Positions 58,951 to 64,000 of a stretch of 64,000 nucleotides of DNA are shown here, piece after piece. The stretch comes from Bacillota bacterium (GTDB lineage: Bacteria > Bacillota > Clostridia > Acetivibrionales > DSM-2933): positions 1-64,000 of the forward strand of contig JAEYYB010000057.1 of the NCBI GenBank assembly GCA_023430975.1, in the 5' to 3' direction. The notes beneath the pieces were generated by a model that was given only the letters and a program-made list of their open reading frames with translations, made no database searches and was not told where the DNA came from. The position numbers were made by a program, and so were the translations under genes. Numbering within the stretch: position 1 is the stretch's first letter; the number at the start of each line of letters is the position of its first letter.

Positions 58951-60210
58951 TTACTTAGATAGGCTTATTTTCATATCAGGAACATGTCTGGCTATATAGT
59001 CTATAATGCCAGCTGTCAGTATAATCAATAAAGGCATTATTGAATGTGCATATCTTGCCTCAGGAACAAAGAGGAGCTGTAAAGCCGTCAGCATAATAAC
59101 AAATATGGATATCAACATATATCTTCTTTTTATAAATGAAAATATCACTCCAAACCATCCAAAAGATACGATAAAACTATGCACCAATTTCAGATCGTTA
59201 AACATGGAAACTCCCTCAGGGAGATAGAGCCATTGGTTTTTGAATATGAATGTAAATTTACCTATGGTAAACCACTTTAGATAAAGCAGAGGCTCAGTTC
59301 TAAATCCTTCTATTATGTAACCCAAGCCTGCCTTAAGCTGATTGTCTACATTATATTTTGATAAGTCTATATTATGAAAATATGGAAATGTTCCAGCGAT
59401 AAGAGGATTACCGGTCTGTGTAGCCAGAAACACAAACCTTTGAAGACTAATAGCATTTCTTATCCACCATGGTATCATAAGAACAAGCATCCCTGCACAC
59501 GTAAAAAGCAGTGGTTTTAATACATTTGTTTTCCTATCCATAAAATATTTATATATAAACGGCACCACAATTAACGGCAATGCAGTAGGCCTTACCATCA
59601 CAGCCGCAGAAAAAATCAATCCGCATAATACTGAGTTCTTCTTTGAATTAATATTTTCAAGCAGTACGAGCTGTATGTATAAGTAAAGTATAAATAAAAA
59701 ATTATACAGGGTTTCAGTTAAAATCAGTGATGTAGCCCAAATAAAGCTGGGATATACAGCATAAAGTGTTGCTGAAATAAGCCCAACAGCCCTGTTCTTT
59801 AAGCACTTACCTAAAAGGTACATGAGCACGCATGTCAATGCACCAAGGATGGCTTGAATTATTCGTACTGCATCAAGTGGACTTCCACTTTTATACCCGC
59901 AAATATAATATACAGCACTTAGAAACAGTGGATATCCTGGAGTTATTGTCGCATTTGGTATCAATGCCGCACGATGTAAGGAGTAACTGTCTGTATAGCC
60001 AAGATATCCGTTATCAAGAAAGTTTCTAGCCATAACATCATAGTTGTATGCGTCATTTTTCAGGGGTGGATGGTTTACAGTCAAAACATAATAAAACCTT
60101 AAAAAAAGTGCAGCAAAAAATATACCAAGCAGGCATGACACAATAATTAGCCTGGTTCTCTTTATGTATATATTCTTTGCTTTATCAATGATTCTCTTTA
60201 TGTAATTCAT
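58951..60210 (-). CDS. Membrane glycosyltransferase, GT39/PMT-like
   Basis: 419 residues, about ten membrane helices. After the first helix the loop NHPPLKNDAYNYDVMARNFL carries the acidic residue typical of GT-C enzymes (ArnT/PMT group). GNPLIAGTFPYFHNIDL lies in an outer loop. It probably uses a polyprenyl-linked sugar donor made by the GT2 gene upstream. The start at 60210 follows the DUF2304 stop by 4 nt, with GAGGCGG upstream. Confidence 0.85.
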   Translation of the reverse strand: MNYIKRIIDKAKNIYIKRTRLIIVSCLLGIFFAALFLRFYYVLTVNHPPLKNDAYNYDVMARNFLDNGYLGYTDSYSLHRAALIPNATITPGYPLFLSAVYYICGYKSGSPLDAVRIIQAILGALTCVLMYLLGKCLKNRAVGLISATLYAVYPSFIWATSLILTETLYNFLFILYLYIQLVLLENINSKKNSVLCGLIFSAAVMVRPTALPLIVVPFIYKYFMDRKTNVLKPLLFTCAGMLVLMIPWWIRNAISLQRFVFLATQTGNPLIAGTFPYFHNIDLSKYNVDNQLKAGLGYIIEGFRTEPLLYLKWFTIGKFTFIFKNQWLYLPEGVSMFNDLKLVHSFIVSFGWFGVIFSFIKRRYMLISIFVIMLTALQLLFVPEARYAHSIMPLLIILTAGIIDYIARHVPDMKISLSK

Positions 60211-60214
60211 TATG

Positions 60215-60622
60215 TTATACCGCCTCGTTGTCTGCCTGTCCATCACTTGATGCAAGTTTATTTTGTGAAGTTCGGATCTTGTCTTCCACCTCCAGCTTTT
60301 CTTTCATCAGTGTTATTTCCTGAGTCAGTCGAATTATTTTTTTCGATTGGTTTGATAACACTATAGTAATTTGAAGTGAGTATGCAATTAAAAAAAGCAG
60401 CCCAAATACAAACAGTACTGAGGGAGCATATTTTATATTTATAAGGGCTGATATCTTCTCTATAAACACAGGTGATGTTGATATCAGCAAAATTGTAAGT
60501 CCAAATAAAATCCAAAGCAAGGAATATTTGTCCGACAACTTATTTTTTCTCACAAGTTCAACAACAATAATTAAAAACATAACACTAAAAATAATACACA
60601 GCAAGTAAATATTTATTATCAT
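60215..60622 (-). CDS. DUF2304 membrane protein
   Basis: 135 residues, three membrane helices (IYLLCIIFSVMFLIIVVELV; SLLWILFGLTILLISTSPVF; PSVLFVFGLLFLIAYSLQIT) and a helical charged tail (EITLMKEKLEVEDK). DUF2304 proteins usually sit beside GT2 genes, as here, where the first 4 nt overlap the GT2 stop (ATGA). It likely assists the glycosyltransferase or lipid-linked sugar handling; the exact role is unknown. Confidence 0.85.
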   Translation of the reverse strand: MIINIYLLCIIFSVMFLIIVVELVRKNKLSDKYSLLWILFGLTILLISTSPVFIEKISALINIKYAPSVLFVFGLLFLIAYSLQITIVLSNQSKKIIRLTQEITLMKEKLEVEDKIRTSQNKLASSDGQADNEAV

Positions 60623-61344
60623 GATAAAGCACCTGACCTGATAGAATTAATTAAGAGAACTATACTTACCTTAATCATATAATATGCAGATTTAAGCGGA
60701 GTTATGGAAGATGCTCCTCCTTGCCGTTCCTTCATTTCTACAGGAATCTCTATGACTCTGAATTTCTTTTTATGGAGCCTGACCAATACATCTACCTCAG
60801 GGTAGTCAGAGGGGTAATTGTCAGCAAAATACTCCAATATTTTCCGATTAACCGCCCTAAATCCTGACGTAGTGTCCTTTATAGGATTTCCAGTTAGAAG
60901 AGTAACAAGGCCTGAAAAAAACACCATACCTACACGTCTTGATAATTTTGAGTTATAGCTGGTTTTCTTTACATATCTGGACCCTATCACCATATCAGCA
61001 CTGCCTTCTACAATCGGAGTTATAAGATCACCTATATAGGCCGGATCATGCTGACCATCCCCATCTAATTGAATTGCGATATCATAATTATTCACCTTTG
61101 CATAAAGATAACCCGTTTGCACTGCACCCCCTATGCCAAGGTTATAGGGAAGCTTTAAAACTTTCACACCACTTTCCTCAGCGATTTTGGAGGTGTTATC
61201 ACAGGAACCGTCATCAACAACCACCAAATCAACATCATGGCCTGATTCATTTAGATTGCTTATGACTTTTGAAATGCTTTTCTCTTCATTAAATGCAGGC
61301 ACTATAACCAATATCTTCTTGTTCCTTATATTTATAGCACTCAT
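60619..61344 (-). CDS. GT2 glycosyltransferase (dolichol-phosphate-mannose-synthase-like)
   Basis: 241 residues. The GT-A fold shows VIVPAFNEEKSISKVISNL, VVDDGSCDNTSKIAEE and the metal/donor site IQLDGDGQHDPAYIGDL. TSGFRAVNRKILEYF is typical of polyprenyl-phosphate sugar synthases. No C-terminal membrane domain is present, so DUF2304 may provide membrane association. It is first of a three-gene operon. The upstream 240 bp (61345..61583) shows nothing clear. Confidence 0.9.
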   Translation of the reverse strand: MSAINIRNKKILVIVPAFNEEKSISKVISNLNESGHDVDLVVVDDGSCDNTSKIAEESGVKVLKLPYNLGIGGAVQTGYLYAKVNNYDIAIQLDGDGQHDPAYIGDLITPIVEGSADMVIGSRYVKKTSYNSKLSRRVGMVFFSGLVTLLTGNPIKDTTSGFRAVNRKILEYFADNYPSDYPEVDVLVRLHKKKFRVIEIPVEMKERQGGASSITPLKSAYYMIKVSIVLLINSIRSGALS

Positions 61345-61583
61345 ATTACATATACGGGAAATACTCCCTTTCTCCTTTGTTATTGTTTACTATATAAAGA
61401 GCATAATTTGACTAATTTTTTCAATACATTACCATTTAGTTTGCTCAAAAATATTTTTTGTAAACAATAAAATCAACGAGATCCGGTGCTAAATTATACC
61501 ATCCACAGCAATCTAATGCCAATAACGCCTTACATTTTTTTACACATCAAAGTCTATTTTGTTATAAGATACTTTCCTATTTC

Positions 61584-63020
61584 CTATACATTTATAAATA
61601 TCTTATCGTTATTTTTCTTTATATATCCTTCTTCAAAGAGCTCGGTTATGGCCCCTTCGAAATCCGATTTTCCATATTGACTTTCCAAATTGCTCCACAG
61701 TTCCTTATCCTCTGCTTTTGCAAAATCCAGAAATCCTGCACTAAATAAATTTTCGAGTACGTCATTTTTTATCATTCTCATTTTATCTTTTTCATTATAC
61801 GGTGGCAAAAGGGTTACACTTTTAGGTATTATCCTTCCGTTATCATATTTGTAAATAGTATATAGATAACCCAAGCTCATAGTTGTAGGTGCCTGAAATC
61901 TTATGAGGCTTTGCGAGCATAACTCTGATTTTCCATCACCGTCAAAGTCCTTGTTAATATATCTGTAAATATGAGGATAAAATCCTTCTTTATCTTTCAG
62001 AACTTTTTCTATCACAATTCCACTATCTTTCTCTATATCCTCTAAATCCTCCTTTGAAGGAATAGCTGTCAACTCTTTGTTAATCTGTGGAAAGTGAACT
62101 TTAACTTTTCCATCTTTTTCACAGCTGAAGTCCATATCAGGTAAATCCACCTTAAGCTCCCTAAGTTTATTATCCCTATATTCATAGGCCTTTATCTCTC
62201 CAGTCATTCCTACACCATTTGTCATCCATGAGTATGATACAGCAATTATTGAACCCTTATTTACAGGTATAAACTCCACAGTCGGTGCATCATACATGAT
62301 ATGGAAAGGTTCACTTACCCACCCAATCTCATCTTCAACATTTACTTCACTTAAACCGACTTTTAGCTTAAGCTGTCCATTTGAATCTTTTGTCCGTGCT
62401 TTGTAAAATGAAAGCATTACATCATCTGCCGTACCGTCACCGTCAGCATCATGCCTGTAGTCCTTCCTCATGCTGTCCTGAATTTGATCCGGCAAATCAA
62501 TAGTATATTGTACCTCATTATTAGATAAACTTTTCCAAAAGGAACTGCTGTCACCCCAAAGTTTATAGATATTAGCGTCTTCTTTCATATGAAAAGTATT
62601 ATCCTCAACGGACAGCAAAATCGGTTTTGCCCCTTCAAACTCCAGGCTATAGTCATATTTATTTGAGTCAAAGCCTGAGCTATCGATAGCTTTAGTATCC
62701 AGCTTCTCAGATTTTTGCAGCATATCCAGAATTGTATATCTTAATATGTCTGATGCCCTATAGGCTTTGTCATGGCCTTTTTTCCGTATATCCAATGGAT
62801 GTTCTTCATTGGTGGCTGCCAGTTCTTCAAATGTGTTATAAAGCAGCTCCTTAGAAGGATTAGCCTTGGAGGAAGTACTGTCCTTAGATAAGGAATTCGT
62901 CTCAACTAATGGTTTATTATATGGCTCCTCCTCTATTTTACCGCATGATGTCAGTAAAGAGAGGGATAGAGTAACTGTCAAAATATACTTGGGTAAACTA
63001 CTTCTCCATTGTATCAGCAT
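61584..63020 (-). CDS. Large lipoprotein with two Ca-binding-like loops
   Basis: 478 residues. The signal peptide ends in the lipobox SLLTSCGK. DADGDGTADDVML (about 200) and DFDGDGKSELCSQ (about 390) are EF-hand/FG-GAP-like Asp loops in an otherwise beta-rich protein. No enzyme motif is seen. It may be a calcium-stabilised surface protein. GGAGG lies before the ATG at 63020. It follows the VanW-like gene by 69 nt on the same strand. Confidence 0.7.
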   Translation of the reverse strand: MLIQWRSSLPKYILTVTLSLSLLTSCGKIEEEPYNKPLVETNSLSKDSTSSKANPSKELLYNTFEELAATNEEHPLDIRKKGHDKAYRASDILRYTILDMLQKSEKLDTKAIDSSGFDSNKYDYSLEFEGAKPILLSVEDNTFHMKEDANIYKLWGDSSSFWKSLSNNEVQYTIDLPDQIQDSMRKDYRHDADGDGTADDVMLSFYKARTKDSNGQLKLKVGLSEVNVEDEIGWVSEPFHIMYDAPTVEFIPVNKGSIIAVSYSWMTNGVGMTGEIKAYEYRDNKLRELKVDLPDMDFSCEKDGKVKVHFPQINKELTAIPSKEDLEDIEKDSGIVIEKVLKDKEGFYPHIYRYINKDFDGDGKSELCSQSLIRFQAPTTMSLGYLYTIYKYDNGRIIPKSVTLLPPYNEKDKMRMIKNDVLENLFSAGFLDFAKAEDKELWSNLESQYGKSDFEGAITELFEEGYIKKNNDKIFINV

Positions 63021-63089
63021 AATAATTCCTCCATTCTGCACACTATATGTATTGCATTAATCATTTTCCATCCATAATTTCCCGTACAT

Positions 63090-63920
63090 TCAAAAAGCCT
63101 GGGTTTTATCCGGAATCAACGGTGAATACATCATTATCGCATTGTTTTCAGTAACGTACTCATCATCCGTCAAAATCCCACTTTCATTATAAATTCTTCT
63201 ATATATGGTGTTGTGCCTTATATATCCGCCCCAATAAGTACTTTTTATACTATTGTCCCTCTCATATACCTCATAAGAAAGGTTTTGCGGTTTTTCAGTC
63301 CTCCACTCTGCGTGGAGGTACTCATCATCTATATTTAATTTGATCTGGTATTCAGTATCTGTTTCATTAAGAATCTGAAGATCTATATAATTGTATACGC
63401 AGGTTGCACCGCTGCCAAATGGCTGCGTTCTGCCTGTATCGGGAAAAATATCATGACTGTGTCTGTATCTCTGAATTACAGTAAGAGGAGTATGCAAGGT
63501 TATCCAATATATAATGTTGGATAGCTGGCAGAGTCCTCCACCGATACCTTCCCCAAAGCTTCCATCAGGATTTAACGTAAGGCCTTTCAAATAGCCCTTT
63601 CTGGCAGACGGCTTTCCTATGAGTTTCCAGAAAGAAAATATCTGACCCTTTTTTAAAATTAATCCATCAATTCTTTTTAAAGCTATATTAAGATTATTAA
63701 CCTTATTGTATTGCAATCTTATATCAACTCCATGAAGCTTTCTTATAAGAGGTGTTTTATGTCCGAAGGCCTTATACGGCAAGCTACTTTGCAAAAAGGA
63801 ATCTGCAAACTTATTTCCGCCTAAATACCATTGGCAGTATCTTAGAAATGTATAATACCTCTTACCCAGATAAATCCTAAGCTTCAGCCTTCTTTTAGGC
63901 TCCGTACATATAGACCTCAT
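63090..63920 (-). CDS. VanW-family protein
   Basis: 276 residues. The VanW domain covers most of the length: QIFSFWKLIGKPSARKGYLK, FGEGIGGGLCQLSNIIYWIT, and HSHDIFPDTGRTQPFGSGAT. VanW proteins accompany vancomycin-resistance and wall genes; their biochemical role is unsettled. There is no signal peptide. I chose the ATG at 63920, with GGAG 9 nt upstream; an upstream TTG is also possible. Confidence 0.85.
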   Translation of the reverse strand: MRSICTEPKRRLKLRIYLGKRYYTFLRYCQWYLGGNKFADSFLQSSLPYKAFGHKTPLIRKLHGVDIRLQYNKVNNLNIALKRIDGLILKKGQIFSFWKLIGKPSARKGYLKGLTLNPDGSFGEGIGGGLCQLSNIIYWITLHTPLTVIQRYRHSHDIFPDTGRTQPFGSGATCVYNYIDLQILNETDTEYQIKLNIDDEYLHAEWRTEKPQNLSYEVYERDNSIKSTYWGGYIRHNTIYRRIYNESGILTDDEYVTENNAIMMYSPLIPDKTQAF

Positions 63921-63942
63921 ATTAACCATCTCCAAGCATCTA

Positions 63943-64000
63943 TATTAAAGGTGCTAATAATCTTATATTTGGCAGAGTAATTAACTAACGTTTTTAACGT
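63943..64000. repeat. Family A element, copy A7 (cut by window end)
   Basis: TATTAAAGGTGCTAATAATC, continuing as TTATATTTGGCAGAG, is the left half of a diverged family A element, TA before it. The right half lies beyond the window. Confidence 0.6.

Noticed and set aside
61584..63020. DADGDGTADD loop as a dockerin
   Set aside because: The two Asp loops are about 190 residues apart and lack the paired 22-residue helix-loop repeats of dockerins; FG-GAP/EF-hand-like loops fit better.

Overview
The window reads as chromosomal DNA from a low-GC, spore-forming, motile, Gram-positive clostridium of the cellulolytic (cellulosome-building) kind. The evidence is a secreted protein ending in a dockerin (4205..5899), many sporulation genes (spoVT, spoVG, yabP, yabQ, a small acid-soluble spore protein), flagellar rod genes, AT-rich intergenic DNA and strong GGAGG-type ribosome binding sites with frequent TTG/GTG starts. 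An Acetivibrio/Hungateiclostridium-like host is my inference; the sequence alone cannot name the species.

Layout. 1-4100: an accessory block in decay. It holds two small unknown genes, a ferredoxin-like protein lacking one cluster cysteine, a NapH-like Fe-S membrane protein behind a CsoR/CstR-type operator, two broken relatives, a DUF2680 protein and a histidine kinase without its sensor half. 4200-5900: a dockerin protein with chagasin-like domains. 6000-21400 (minus strand): tRNA-fMet and tRNA-Leu, then the block known from Bacillus, in transcription order purR, spoVG, glmU, prs, pth, mfd, PrsA-like, spoVT, mazG, HU, yabO, yabP, yabQ, divIC, yabR. 21700-26000: murC, fabZ and a flagellar rod operon. 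26300-34100: metallophosphoesterase, membrane histidine kinase, recD2, a J-domain protein and a REC-GGDEF protein. 34500-37000: a small Cys-rich protein, a four-LysM exported protein and a four-tRNA cluster (Asp, Phe, Gly, Cys). 37200-46800: hslO, a cold-shock protein, an MGMT-like protein, a methyltransferase, a spore protein, then ctpA, an M23 hydrolase, ftsX, ftsE, a PucR-type regulator and a ugpC/msmX-type ATPase. 47000-56200: argC-argB-argD-carA-carB-argF-GNAT behind a promoter covered by two ARG boxes. 56400-64000: lipoproteins, a guanidine-I riboswitch with a Gdx exporter, a glycosyltransferase cluster and a VanW-like protein.

Three recurring non-coding families run through the intergenic DNA. 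(A) A palindrome of about 99 bp with TATGAAAAGTG or TATTAAAAGTG ends, often flanked by TA (IS630/mariner-like, comparable to RUP). (C) A palindrome of 98 bp when intact, flanked by a 3-bp TTA/TAA duplication. One copy interrupts a gene whose frame is restored exactly when the element and one TAA are removed, and several others sit on or beside TAA stop codons. (D) An about 80-nt module of three hairpins, always in the orientation of the next gene and ending about 20-65 nt upstream of its start (divIC, yabO, pth, gdx); its terminal hairpin shows compensatory changes. C and D are the best candidates for undescribed elements here.

How the genes work together: the sporulation/cell-wall block carries candidate SigH, SigE and SigG promoters where Bacillus has them. 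ftsE-ftsX-M23 hydrolase-ctpA looks like a division-coupled wall-hydrolysis unit. The arg/car operon makes ornithine, carbamoyl phosphate and citrulline under likely ArgR control but has no argJ. The riboswitch-Gdx pair is a guanidine-responsive export unit.
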